Origin: UBA9926 sp913064795
GTDB lineage: Bacteria > Pseudomonadota > Gammaproteobacteria > Pseudomonadales > Azotimanducaceae
Direction: 5' to 3'
Assembly: GCA_045560765.1 (NCBI GenBank)
Contig: JBJKZD010000009.1
Coordinates: 930,001 to 994,000 of the forward strand
Length of the DNA: 64,000 bases
Position numbers and translations under genes: made by a program
Shown here: positions 27,535 to 36,403 of the stretch, one piece after another
Position numbering within the stretch: position 1 is the first letter of the stretch
Layout: every line of letters begins with the position of its first letter
The notes under the pieces: model-generated
Databases searched by the model: none
What the model saw: only the letters and a program-made list of their open reading frames with translations
Told to the model about the DNA's origin: nothing

Positions 27535-29038
27535 TTAGAGCTCATTTGGGTATTTCGTCAGCCAATTGATCGGCCAAGATGACCGCGCTGCTGGGGTTCG
27601 ATGCCTCAAGCGCCGTAGATAGGATTCAAGCTTACCGCGGACGTGATAAGGGCCGCCCTCTCGCATCACATTGTCATGGGGGTCACGGCCGCGGGCGGCA
27701 TCCACCATCATGTCGCCCAACCACCGATCCAATAGATCGCGCCCTTCTGCTAGAACAGCAAGCGATGTGGGCGCCAGATTATTCTGTTGATAAGGGTCGG
27801 ATTGAACGTTGAACAGCAGTTCATCGTCCCAAAGGTGAAACGCATCGTGGCGGGTGTTCAAATAAAGATAATCATCAAACCGAACGCCTCGCTGACACGC
27901 CCACGCGGCTTGAGACACCACAAGAAAATCTCGCCCCTGATCGATTCCATTTTTCAATGCCGTGGCGAAGCTTTCCCCATCCCAAGCATCCGGAACTTTT
28001 CGCTCCAGCAATTCCAGGACCGTGGCAAAAATATCCACGTGATAGTGCTTCGCCGAATAGCGTGCGCCTTCTAGCAATCCTGGCCAATGCAAGATCATAG
28101 GGAATACGCGTCGTGATCCATGAGGATCAGCCGTGTTATGGGTGATCGCCATAGACGTTCATCGCACCTAGATTTTCACCATGATCACTGCTCACCATGA
28201 CGACAGTCTCATCGTCAATATCCAGATCAGCTAGGAGATTAAGTATCCGTCCAACGTAGTCATCAGCAACCAACACGCCACAATCGTAGCCATCGAACAT
28301 TTTGCGGGCAGCGAGCATGTTGGGCGTTTCTTGCGGCTGGCGCGGGTACACCGATTGCATCGCCTTGTTAGGCGCGAACCCATAGTTTTCGCGCGCGCTA
28401 TGAGGGCCGCAAGACTGCCAGTGACTGGCACGAACCTCTTCGGTATACCACGCAGGCAGCGGGCTATCAGCAAAGGGTTCGCCGAACGAGGCAGGCGCAC
28501 GATAAGGGGTGTGTGGGTCCCACATATGTACATGGAGGAACCAATCCTCCTCCCTGCCCTTGCGTTGCAGCCAATCCTCCGCAATCGAATACACCTCATC
28601 TGCGGTCTCAAGGCCAAACTTGCCAACGTTATAGGCCTCATCAAACCCTGCGTACCAATGAAAAGCGGAGTGGCGCTGAGCAAATGAGCTGATTGACACG
28701 GTACGCATCCGTGCGCCGCCCTGCTGCCCTCCACGCCCTTTTAAGCTAGTCGGCAGAGAATTGAGTTGGAGCGAGGACCAGAACTCGCGACTGGCGCCAT
28801 CAAATACCGGGTCAGCGTCAGTACCGCCGTGGTTAACCACGCCATTGTGGATACCGAAACGTCCGGTGAGCAATGCTGTCCGGCTGGGTAAACAGGGCAC
28901 GTCAGACGCATGGACGTTTTCAAATACTACGCTGCGCGTCGCTAGCGCGTCGATGTCTGGACTGGGCGCGCGATGATAGCCATAGCAACCCAGGTGATCC
29001 GGGCGCAGCGTATCAATGTCGATATACAAAAAACGCAT
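27535..29038 (-). pseudogene. Type I sulfatase, split by a frameshift
   Basis: Two overlapping frames form one sulfatase. The first (from ATG 29038) begins MRFLYIDIDTLRPDHLGCYG with the metal-binding Asp residues and carries CLPSRTALLTG, the signature whose Cys becomes formylglycine. It ends just after SSDHGENLGAMNVYGDH. The second continues NTADPHGSRRVFPMILHWPG to the end at 27535. Removing one C from the run at 28140-28142 joins them perfectly. It would cleave organic sulfate esters outside the cytoplasm or in it; no signal peptide is visible. Either a true pseudogene or a homopolymer sequencing error. Confidence 0.88.
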
Positions 29039-29428
29039 GGAACTCTTTAGACCTAATAGGGCAAGCCATGATTATGCCTGTATATGCGGCCAAGCATAAG
29101 GTGGCTGGGAATTTGACGCACTTTTCTGCCTCGCCGTTTTGCCCTAGAGCAACCGCGCGCTCTGCCCTATACGGCCGACGATTAATGCAGCGTCCGAGAA
29201 GGTCACAGAATCCTTGATGGCGCTGAACGGCCAGGCAATTGGGAATCGACGAGCAGCTCGCGCCTCGAACGTGGCATCGCTATCAATGTGGAAAACGGTC
29301 TACAGCGTTTCGCTGAATGGCGTCATCTTTGCTGACCGATCCCCCAGCAGGACAGACCATTGCGGGATCGTTTCATCTAGTGATTTTTCGCTACTTTTCA
29401 TTGATGACAACTGAGCTTGCAGCGCATG
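29039..29428. other. Intergenic, nothing recognised
   Basis: 390 bases between the sulfatase start and the next reverse-strand gene. A reverse frame near 29130-29290 is open for about 50 codons but resembles nothing I know. The promoter of the sulfatase should lie close to 29039-29120. Confidence 0.5.
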
Positions 29429-30166
29429 TCACTGAGCGGTATCAATGACCTGGCAATGCTCAAAGTTATCTGACACGACCTCGTCTACAAGCGCCATTGC
29501 CTCACCCCAAATCGTCATCCAGGTGGCGCCAGCAAACGCAGCATCCAGCACTCTTCCAGATTCAGCGTACGTTGGGCTTACTGCACGAAGATGAATGGTT
29601 TCGTGACTACCACCACCGATGGGCTGGAAAACGCCGATATTGATTGAGTGACCGTCGTCTCGGAGCGCCTTTTCCAGCTGAACCATCTTTTTAACGAATG
29701 CATTCAGGTTGGCAGGGGCGATATCTAAGCGCCACAGTCGCTCAGAATTTGGCTCAAGATCAAACGCTTTCAGTGGCTTGAACATGGCGTTGTACTGAAC
29801 TTCTCTTACTGCAGACAATTCGGCAGTCGCTTTATTCGCATCGTATTTGTCAGTGGCAGCCAGGGCCTCTTCCATAGAGTCAAAGCCATTCCATATGAAC
29901 ATTTGTCCTGGGTAGTCTGCACCAGTCTTCGTCACACATGCGCCCGCAACGGTCGAGCCAATTGACTCGAACGGCGCAGGGTTTTTCTTTAGCATATCAA
30001 TGTAACTGTCAGGGTCAGCGGCCTTTACCATCAGCGTCACAAACGCCCCTTCACCCACGGGGACTGGTCCATGATCATCAGCCAGTGCTGACAAGGAAAA
30101 AATTGCAGCGGACAAACCGGCCAGAACACTCGTTACTTTCGTCATTACTCTCATCATTACTCCCAT
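29429..30166 (-). CDS. Exported protein of unknown function, dimeric alpha/beta-barrel-like
   Basis: I do not recognise the family by name. The start is uncertain; ATG at 30166 opens a signal peptide (MGVMMRVMTKVTSVLAGLSA, cleavage after SALA). The mature part has two halves of similar pattern, each with a strand-helix unit (AFVTLMVKAADPDSYIDMLK and LWRLDIAPANLNAFVKKMVQ) and a W-containing strand (MFIWNGFDSMEEALA; ATWMTIWGEAMAL), like a tandem ferredoxin-fold/ABM-type barrel. It resembles the frameshifted protein at 32279 in layout. It is in a same-strand cluster with the lipoprotein upstream. Confidence 0.65.
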   Translation of the reverse strand: MGVMMRVMTKVTSVLAGLSAAIFSLSALADDHGPVPVGEGAFVTLMVKAADPDSYIDMLKKNPAPFESIGSTVAGACVTKTGADYPGQMFIWNGFDSMEEALAATDKYDANKATAELSAVREVQYNAMFKPLKAFDLEPNSERLWRLDIAPANLNAFVKKMVQLEKALRDDGHSINIGVFQPIGGGSHETIHLRAVSPTYAESGRVLDAAFAGATWMTIWGEAMALVDEVVSDNFEHCQVIDTAQ

Positions 30167-30212
30167 TAGGTCTAGTTCTCTCTTCGAATTATTTGGCGCG
30201 TCGCGGTGCTTC

Positions 30213-31250
30213 TCATTCTCCTGCTTTTTCACTCAGCGGAGACGACTCAGGTTGGTAGGCGTAATAGTCTGTTACTGGAATCATTAAGTGAGCGTAGTCT
30301 GTTCCGGGAAACATCACATAAGGCTCCCCGGTGCTGAAGATGTCACCGAAGTTTTCGATCGTCGATGGATCTTTTGGCATCAGCATGAGATGCGGCCCTG
30401 ATTCGATCCATTGCCCGGGCACCGCATCCTTTTCGCTGAGCGCTCCCATCTTCGTGTTGTCTTCACCAACATCACCTTGAAGCATCCATATGTAGGAGTC
30501 TCGGTCCATGTCAGGCTTGGCGCCACTCAATGCAGCACTCATCCACTTGAATGCTTCTGCATCGCCACACATTGGCATAGCTTCGTGGACCGTTGCCCAA
30601 CCGTCTTCAGGGAATGGCCGAGGATTCCCTGCCATACAAGTCCACCCATTGGACCCCTCTCTCAGTACCTCTCCATTACCCCCCATCACCGTCGCGTCCG
30701 CTCCAATAAAGTCTGGTGCGGCGCTCGTGTAGGCAGCGATTTGCCACTCGGGAGTCGCATGACTTCCACTTGAAGGGGCATCTAGAGGATTGATTGAGGC
30801 ACTCATCATGAAACCGGCATCATCGAAAACTTGAAACGACGCATAAACGCCATTTTCAATCGTGACCACATGGATCGATTCAGACGTTTTACCACCTGCC
30901 GTGATTTCAACGTGGACGTAGACGGTGTTGCCAATCTGATTGTATTGTTTTGGTTTTACTTGGAAGTCTGGCCAGTACTTAACGATTGGGTCAAAAACAC
31001 GATTGATAACTTCCTGGGGCCCTCTAAAGTCTCCCCCATACGGGAAGCCCAAAGGAACCTTCCAATGCACATCAGCGGCCTGGGTTTTTGCCCACGCCTC
31101 CATGTCTCCCGTTTGAAACGTCTCATACCCAGCCTTGGCCGCACTTAAGATATTGGGGTCCTCGGCAGGAGCTCCACAACCAATCAACGTTAGGAGTGCG
31201 GAGACTGTGAGCGCTTTTTTTAACTTCTTTCTAAGGATACTGCCTAGCAT
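30213..31250 (-). CDS. Lipoprotein with SnoaL-like N-terminal domain, function unknown
   Basis: 345 residues from ATG 31250, preceded by GAGAGGG. The signal has a lipobox (LLTLIGCGAP). Residues about 35-140 look like a SnoaL/NTF2-like fold (AAKAGYETFQTGDMEAWAKT, VHWKVPLGFPYGGDFRGPQE, VINRVFDPI). The second half is different, with conserved Cys, Trp and Asp-rich segments (GATVMGGN..., PGTDYAHLMIPVTDYYAYQP) and unknown role. SnoaL folds serve as isomerases or ligand binders. It is the first of the same-strand cluster reading toward 29429. Confidence 0.68.
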   Translation of the reverse strand: MLGSILRKKLKKALTVSALLTLIGCGAPAEDPNILSAAKAGYETFQTGDMEAWAKTQAADVHWKVPLGFPYGGDFRGPQEVINRVFDPIVKYWPDFQVKPKQYNQIGNTVYVHVEITAGGKTSESIHVVTIENGVYASFQVFDDAGFMMSASINPLDAPSSGSHATPEWQIAAYTSAAPDFIGADATVMGGNGEVLREGSNGWTCMAGNPRPFPEDGWATVHEAMPMCGDAEAFKWMSAALSGAKPDMDRDSYIWMLQGDVGEDNTKMGALSEKDAVPGQWIESGPHLMLMPKDPSTIENFGDIFSTGEPYVMFPGTDYAHLMIPVTDYYAYQPESSPLSEKAGE

Positions 31251-31342
31251 AATGCCCTCTCTTACCACCCGAACAAGGTGGCTTCACTGATGCAACCCAT
31301 CCGAATAGGGTTTGACCCTTGTGGGTCATTGCGCCTCAACCA

Positions 31343-31696
31343 TTACAGGAACTTATGGTGCTCGATGACCATTTCATCCTGGGTCGCATCGAAGCTCGCT
31401 ATATAAAGGCTCATGTCTCCATTGCTCACTAGATCGACATACCGGGCCACCACTTTAGTCCCCTCGCGCTGCCATCTTCCTGAGAACGAACCCGCGAAAA
31501 AGGTGCCATCAAGCATCGCTCCTCTTCCCGAGCCATAACACTCGCCGCCGCTGCGATCTGAGGAGGACACCAATGTGAGAGAAAACCTAACCTTTCCGTA
31601 ATCGCTCATGTTTGTCATGCAGTGAAGCGTGACGCCATCATCTCTTATATCGGTTGTTGTGATCGTGCAATGAAGATCATCTTGTCGTTCTAACAT
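31343..31696 (-). CDS. Small protein of unknown function
   Basis: 117 residues with a strong ribosome site (GGAGGAGAAG) directly before the ATG, so it is very likely translated. The sequence is beta-rich with Gly turns (GAMLDGTFFAGSFSGRW, VDLVSNGDMSLYIASFD). There is no signal peptide. YGKV, the central Gly repeats and SNGD match the pattern of the neighbouring frameshifted protein at 31741, so the two may be divergent paralogues. Function unknown. Confidence 0.62.
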   Translation of the reverse strand: MLERQDDLHCTITTTDIRDDGVTLHCMTNMSDYGKVRFSLTLVSSSDRSGGECYGSGRGAMLDGTFFAGSFSGRWQREGTKVVARYVDLVSNGDMSLYIASFDATQDEMVIEHHKFL

Positions 31697-31740
31697 CTTC
31701 TCCTCCTTATAGACCTGTAACGTGTTGAATGAGCCAACGC

Positions 31741-32165
31741 TTATTCTGGGTAGACTGTGAAGCTACCCTTGCCAGCCACCAGATCGATCGATCCTATCGC
31801 CAGCACAATGTCCCCATTGGAGTGGGTATCAAATGTATGAATGTGCATCTTTCCTGACTTCATTCGGTACACTCCATTAAGGGTTCCATAGCATGACGCC
31901 GTCAGACGGGACGCGACCGAATCTGTCCGGTGAAGTGACCCAGGTCCGTCAAACCGTGGACCCCTTCGAAGTAGTAAGTCAGGAAGACTCTTCCGTAGCC
32001 GTCTATATCCCCCTCCGCAGTCAGCACTGATCCCGACTTGTCACTGGTCACGGAGGTCACATCGAATTCCGCAAGGAACGAGTCGCCAGAGACTTCAAAC
32101 GCACTGCTGCTATGCGAGAGGGCTAATAGGAGGGTAACTGCAGCTGACAATAGCCATTGCTTCAT
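31741..32165 (-). pseudogene. Small exported beta-rich protein, frameshifted
   Basis: The ATG at 32165, preceded by AAGGAAACTCC, opens a signal peptide (MKQWLLSAAVTLLLALSHSS). The frame ends at 31902 after GHFTGQIRSRPV. Restoring one base at the GGG run 31908-31910 (CCC on the coding strand) continues it as SRPRLTASCYGTLNGVY, MHIHTFDTHSNGDIVLAIGS to a TAA at 31741. The product would be about 141 residues. Function unknown; similar layout to the protein at 31343. Confidence 0.72.
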
Positions 32166-32278
32166 TGGAGTTTCCTTATTGAAGTAATTGGAATCTTGAT
32201 TCCGATATCCCTGTTCGAGTGTGCTAACTCGAGGCGGGCACCCAGCGCTATGACTTCGCTGAGACATGTTGATTGACT

Positions 32279-32963
32279 CTACCGTTCGGAGATCAGCGAC
32301 TGCGTTTCCACCGAGTAGCCATTGCCGACGAGCTCATGTATCCTCATGACGTGCTCGATTAGCTCCCCGGTAGACTCGGCAACAAAGGTACATCGAGAAT
32401 GACGGACCAGGCGTATGGCCCGTTGCATTGTTTTGCTCCGAGATCGATCATTGCCTGGGAAAGCTTTTGCCTCATCTGACGCTAACAATGTTTCAAACGC
32501 CGCCACGTAGGCTGCTGCGTCCGTCACTGTCATGTTGTAGACAATGCTGACTGCGTTATCTAGCGTGGTGGGGTCTTTTTTAACCTTCGCCATCTGAATG
32601 GCATAAACATTTTCCCACTCTGCTTGCGCTGACGCTCTTACTTCACCCTGGAACTTACTCCAATCGGGCGATGACGCATTAAGCGCAAAGCTTTGATCCA
32701 TCGCCTCAGTCGTGGGGTAGAAAACACTCACTTGATGAGTGGACGAATAGTCCCCGTTCACCATATTCTGCACCAAAACGGGCATTGCTGGGGATTGTCG
32801 CCCTGCCTCTGGACGCTCTATATTCATCCATTGCTGCCACGAATCGAGCAGGATCAGTTACGACGAACCCGTAACTTTGCCCATAAAATAGCGGCGCTGC
32901 ACTTGCTTCAACCAAAAAACAACTTAAAAATCCTAACATACCGGTGCGTGCCAGATTTCTCAT
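32279..32963 (-). pseudogene. Exported protein of unknown function, frameshifted
   Basis: ATG 32963 opens a signal peptide (MRNLARTGMLGFLSCFLVEA). The first frame, up to FVAAMDEYRASRGR, is continued in another frame from SPAMPVLVQNMVNGDYSSTH to the stop at 32279. One extra base in the run at 32801-32803 explains the shift. A second disturbed stretch near 32400-32450 (FPGNDRSRSKTMQRAI) is suspicious, as a different frame there reads more naturally. The layout with tandem strand-helix units is similar to the exported protein at 29429. Confidence 0.65.
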
Positions 32964-33309
32964 ATGCGACTTCCTAGTGAATGTTGTGGTAGGCGGAGTG
33001 CATTAATACGAGCCAAAGATAGGCCGCCCGTGTGAATATAGAGCAAAGATCGTGCTAAGAATCGTTTAATCGGCACTTTCTCCCGACCAGAATGTCGCCA
33101 ACCACTCAGTAGGCTGGCGGAGTATTCACGCTTGCAACATCCCACTCGCCCTGTTAACCGAGCGTCACTAAGAAGGCGAAAGTTACATCCTTTCGTTACC
33201 TATCGTTTAGAAGAGCAATGTGAGTAGCCCGGTACGAGTGTCTATGCTCGTGCCATTATCCTCTCGTCCATCGAGCCACCATTGGATGACCGATTCCTCC
33301 ACTCTGTGA
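32964..33309. other. Intergenic, nothing recognised
   Basis: About 345 bases between the frameshifted exported protein gene and copy C of the IS91-like end. No coding pattern. The promoter of the reverse-strand cluster probably lies at its left end. Confidence 0.5.
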
Positions 33310-33693
33310 GGTTAGGAAGAATAACCACGCTTTTTCCACTTTAAGAAAAGTACTCCCACCTCTACGGGTTGCCTACCCTCCATTTAGGCTGATTTAAACG
33401 TGCGTTGATCGGTGATAAATGTGGCGATTCAGGCATCGAATCCAGACCCCGGCCGAACGCGACAGTCACCGGCGTGTCTCGATGCTCTTGAATTCAAAAT
33501 AGTGTCATTGAATGGTCAGTCAGCACTGATGGTGGCGAGCGGATAGGTGTATCGACCGGCTGATCCAGCCCTAGGTGCTTCAATATCTTCTGGATGACAT
33601 CAGGATCTTCAATCGATACAATGATTTGGACAGGCCCGCCACACTTTTCACACTTCTCTATATCAATGGCAAAAACGCGCTTGAGACGCTGAC
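33310..33693 (-). mobile_element. IS91-family transposase C-terminus with oriIS end (copy C)
   Basis: The left edge GGTTAGGAAGAATAACCACG is the second-subfamily end shared with copy B. On the reverse strand the transposase C-terminus ends at 33494: QRLKRVFAIDIEKCEKCGGP, VQIIVSIEDPDVIQKILKHL, GLDQ. The CEKCGG zinc knuckle is intact here. Upstream of QRLKR the frame continues to 33778 with unrelated residues, so the transposase is cut at about 33693. Next to it lies the methyltransferase-like gene on the other strand. Confidence 0.82.
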
Positions 33694-33814
33694 CGTCCCG
33701 CCTGAAAGGACCGCCAGTGTAGCATTTTGTTTGAGATCTGAGCCCTGCCTCGAGACTTGGACCTCGCCTTTGCGCCAATGAACTGGCATGCTTTTAGGCG
33801 GGGAGGAGCATTGA

Positions 33815-34417
33815 ATGAACAGGTTCCAGCGATGGCAATTGAGCCTCAGACGCAAGGACAAAGGATTTTTGTTTGATGGCGATGATGCGGTCTTTAAAGC
33901 ATTGCTGCTACAAACGGACACCTATGCGGAATACGGCGTTGGTAAGTCAAGCCTATGGGTGCTCGCTAATACGCGGGCTTCCATCTTTGCTGTGGACACC
34001 TCCCAATACTGGATTGATCAAGTCCGTAGCAAGGCGGGCGAATCCTCCGCTCGGTTCGATATCGATTGGGTCGATCTTGGACCTATTGGCTGGGCAGGTC
34101 GACCAAAGAATTATGCCAAGCGCGCAAGCTTTCGGCGTTACACTGAATCTCCCTGGAATCGCGGCCAAAAGCCTGAAGTCATTCTCGTTGATGGACGATT
34201 TAGAGTGGCATGCTTTCTCTACTCCCTCGCAAATGCCGACCCCGGAGCAACGATCTTCTTTGACGACTATAAAGACCGCGATCACTACCATGTGGTCGAA
34301 GAATTCTTGAAACCTGCCCAGTTTTGCGGACGTCAGGCGATCTTTGATGTGCCGGCGACATTGGACCGTGAGGCGCTACTCGCCGAGTATGAGAAGTTCC
34401 AGTACGTAATGGATTGA
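33815..34417 (+). CDS. Class I SAM-dependent methyltransferase-like protein
   Basis: 200 residues with GGGGAGGAG nine bases before the ATG. TYAEYGVGKSSLWVLANT and SIFAVDTSQYWIDQV fit motif I (ExGxGxS) and the acidic end of strand 2. PEVILVDGRFRVACFLYSLA and GATIFFDDYKDRDHYHVVEE fit later Rossmann motifs, as in FkbM-like or glycan-associated methyltransferases. Neither a membrane anchor nor a signal is seen. The substrate is unknown. It lies divergent from an IS91-like remnant and may be part of a captured cargo segment. Confidence 0.65.
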   Translation: MNRFQRWQLSLRRKDKGFLFDGDDAVFKALLLQTDTYAEYGVGKSSLWVLANTRASIFAVDTSQYWIDQVRSKAGESSARFDIDWVDLGPIGWAGRPKNYAKRASFRRYTESPWNRGQKPEVILVDGRFRVACFLYSLANADPGATIFFDDYKDRDHYHVVEEFLKPAQFCGRQAIFDVPATLDREALLAEYEKFQYVMD

Positions 34418-34562
34418 GGGGGCTGACTCAGCTTATCGACGTGATTGGCTCAGCCGAGTTTCAAGAAGATTCCCGAGCCTTCAAAATAGAGTAACTGCGA
34501 TACCCTTTTGGAGGTTCGGTTGCGGTGAAAACCCAAGGTTAGCCACCAAAAATAAAGATTTC

Positions 34563-34600
34563 TTAATTAGGTTTAACATCTAGAACTTTATTTTAATCTT
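34563..34600 (+). promoter_or_regulatory. Phased TTAA motifs upstream of the lipoprotein gene (candidate OmpR/PhoB-type operator)
   Basis: TTAA occurs at 34563, 34573 and 34593, spaced 10 and 20 bases, i.e. whole helical turns. The same arrangement is seen near 39522 and 40203. OmpR/PhoB-family regulators bind tandem half-sites with such spacing, and one is encoded at 40700. The assignment to that regulator is inference. Confidence 0.35.
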
Positions 34601-34679
34601 TCTTATTTATGTCTTTATTGGGGTGCTGCACAGACTGTCCATAATGCGCTGAATCTAAAACGAGCCATAGGATCAGTCC

Positions 34680-36326
34680 ATGAAATGCAAATTTGTTGCA
34701 ACGTTAACTTTCTGTGCGGCCCTTGCCGCCTGCGACAGCGGCGACATTAATATTAATCCCTCGACGTCAGATAATTCGACCGATAACTCGGTAGCGAATT
34801 CGAATAACACCACGGCTGCCCCGGTCGCTGAAGAAAACCCATGCGCCTCGTATGTCAATTCAGGTGGTCAAACCATCGAAGGAGATTTTGACGGCGTCAA
34901 TTGTACGTATTCACCGGCATTTGCTGATGCTGGCAATAATATCACGACGGATATCACGATTCCTGAGTTGGCATCAGGTGGCGTCCACGTGTTTAGAGGA
35001 AGCTTGTTCGTGGGTGAGGCCCACTCGGACTCAGCAGAACTCGCTGCCGCTGGTATAGCGGAGGGTGGCGATGGGCCGACCTTGACAGTCGAAGCAGGTG
35101 CGACTCTGGCATGGCCTGATAACACTAAGTTCGTGATCATTAACAGGGGATCCCAACTGTTTGCTGTTGGAACCCAAGAAAAGCCTATTACGTTTACTGC
35201 GACGAAAGACGCAGTTGAAGGCGCTGCCGGGCCCGAAGAAGTTCAACTTTGGGGTGGCATGGTGATCAACGGTTTTGGAGTCAGCAATAAGTGCGAATAC
35301 ACGGGCACTCGAGGTGATGACCTTGCCTTAGTAGGAGAGTGCAATATTGCTGCTGAAGGAGCAGAAGGCCTAGATGAATCCTATTACGGTGGCGCCAATG
35401 ATGACGATAGCTCTGGTAGATTAGAGTATGTTGTTGTTAAGCACACAGGCGCGCAAGTGGCTAATGGCGACGAATTAAACGGCATCTCCTTCGGGGGAGT
35501 TGGACGAAATACGATTATTAAAAATCTGCAGGTCTACTCCACTTACGATGATGGAATAGAAATGTTTGGCGGCGCAGTTAATTTCGAGAACTTTGTTGGA
35601 GTTTTTGTAAGGGATGACTCGATTGATGTTGATGAAGGTTATATCGGATCTGTTACCAACGCCCTAGTTATCCAACAGGGAACCGACGGTAATCGATGTG
35701 TAGAGGCTGATGGTATTGGCTCTTACTCCAGCAAATCCGACGCCTTTATCCAAGATATGTTTGCTCGCGGTTTGAATTCTAGACCTACCATCACTGGCCT
35801 TACTTGTATCTTTTCTCCGAGCGAGGGAACCCATGACCCAGGTGCGGGTTTGAGATTGCGAGAGGGTCTGTGGCCCACGATTTCAGGCGCTGTTGTGTTT
35901 GGCGGCTACAGCGATGAAGTAAGTGCCGGTGACCACTGGGCGATCCGCGTTGATGATACCGTCGCGTCGGACGGATTCGTCCTGGGTAATGCTGCCATTA
36001 CAGATTCTGTTTTTGCAGCGGTAACCAAGTCGAGCAAAACCATTGCTGGCGAAAACGTGTCGGACTGGTTGCAGACTAACAGCAATACAGTTTTTGCTGA
36101 TATAGCGGCTTCGGTAGATCCTACCCAGGCTGCCAATACAGATCTGATTCTGTTTAGTAGTAGCAATGGCTTTTATTCAGTACCCGTCGGCGATGTTGTA
36201 GTTAATGATGCGTCGCTCCCTGAACAAGGGGTAGAGCGGGATATTCTCGGCGCCGTCGCCGAAACCAGCGATTGGACAGCCGGCTGGACCTTTGGTTTGG
36301 ACCAAGCTTTCTGGTTTCAGCAGTAA
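34680..36326 (+). CDS. Cell-surface lipoprotein with right-handed beta-helix-like body
   Basis: 548 residues with lipobox AALAAC near residue 18 (MKCKFVATLTFCAALAACDS), then a 30-residue Ser/Asn/Thr-rich linker. The body has repeating Gly-Asn-turn strands (LTVEAGATLAWPDNTKFVII, GGMVINGFGVSNKCEY, LEYVVVKHTG, GISFGGVGRNTIIKNLQVYS), a pattern of right-handed beta helices. Four or more Cys may form disulfides. It is followed by a TonB receptor 77 bases downstream, so it may capture the receptor's ligand at the cell surface. The ligand is unknown. Confidence 0.78.
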   Translation: MKCKFVATLTFCAALAACDSGDININPSTSDNSTDNSVANSNNTTAAPVAEENPCASYVNSGGQTIEGDFDGVNCTYSPAFADAGNNITTDITIPELASGGVHVFRGSLFVGEAHSDSAELAAAGIAEGGDGPTLTVEAGATLAWPDNTKFVIINRGSQLFAVGTQEKPITFTATKDAVEGAAGPEEVQLWGGMVINGFGVSNKCEYTGTRGDDLALVGECNIAAEGAEGLDESYYGGANDDDSSGRLEYVVVKHTGAQVANGDELNGISFGGVGRNTIIKNLQVYSTYDDGIEMFGGAVNFENFVGVFVRDDSIDVDEGYIGSVTNALVIQQGTDGNRCVEADGIGSYSSKSDAFIQDMFARGLNSRPTITGLTCIFSPSEGTHDPGAGLRLREGLWPTISGAVVFGGYSDEVSAGDHWAIRVDDTVASDGFVLGNAAITDSVFAAVTKSSKTIAGENVSDWLQTNSNTVFADIAASVDPTQAANTDLILFSSSNGFYSVPVGDVVVNDASLPEQGVERDILGAVAETSDWTAGWTFGLDQAFWFQQ

Positions 36327-36347
36327 AACATTCGACGTTTCGCAAGT

Positions 36348-36370
36348 ACGAGCCTCAGGCAGAGGCTCGT
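36348..36370 (+). promoter_or_regulatory. Perfect hairpin between lipoprotein and TonB receptor genes
   Basis: ACGAGCCTC (36348-36356) pairs with GAGGCTCGT (36362-36370) around a five-base loop. No T-run follows, so it is not an efficient intrinsic terminator. It more likely stabilises or processes the lipoprotein mRNA and sets the ratio to the receptor. Confidence 0.6.
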
Positions 36371-36403
36371 GCAACGGTTTGACTAAATTATTGAGGTAAG
36401 GGA

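Noticed and set aside
34620..34660. Classical Pho box (CTGTCAT repeats) before the lipoprotein
   Set aside because: CTGTC appears once, but the second half-site is poor and 14 bases away instead of 11.
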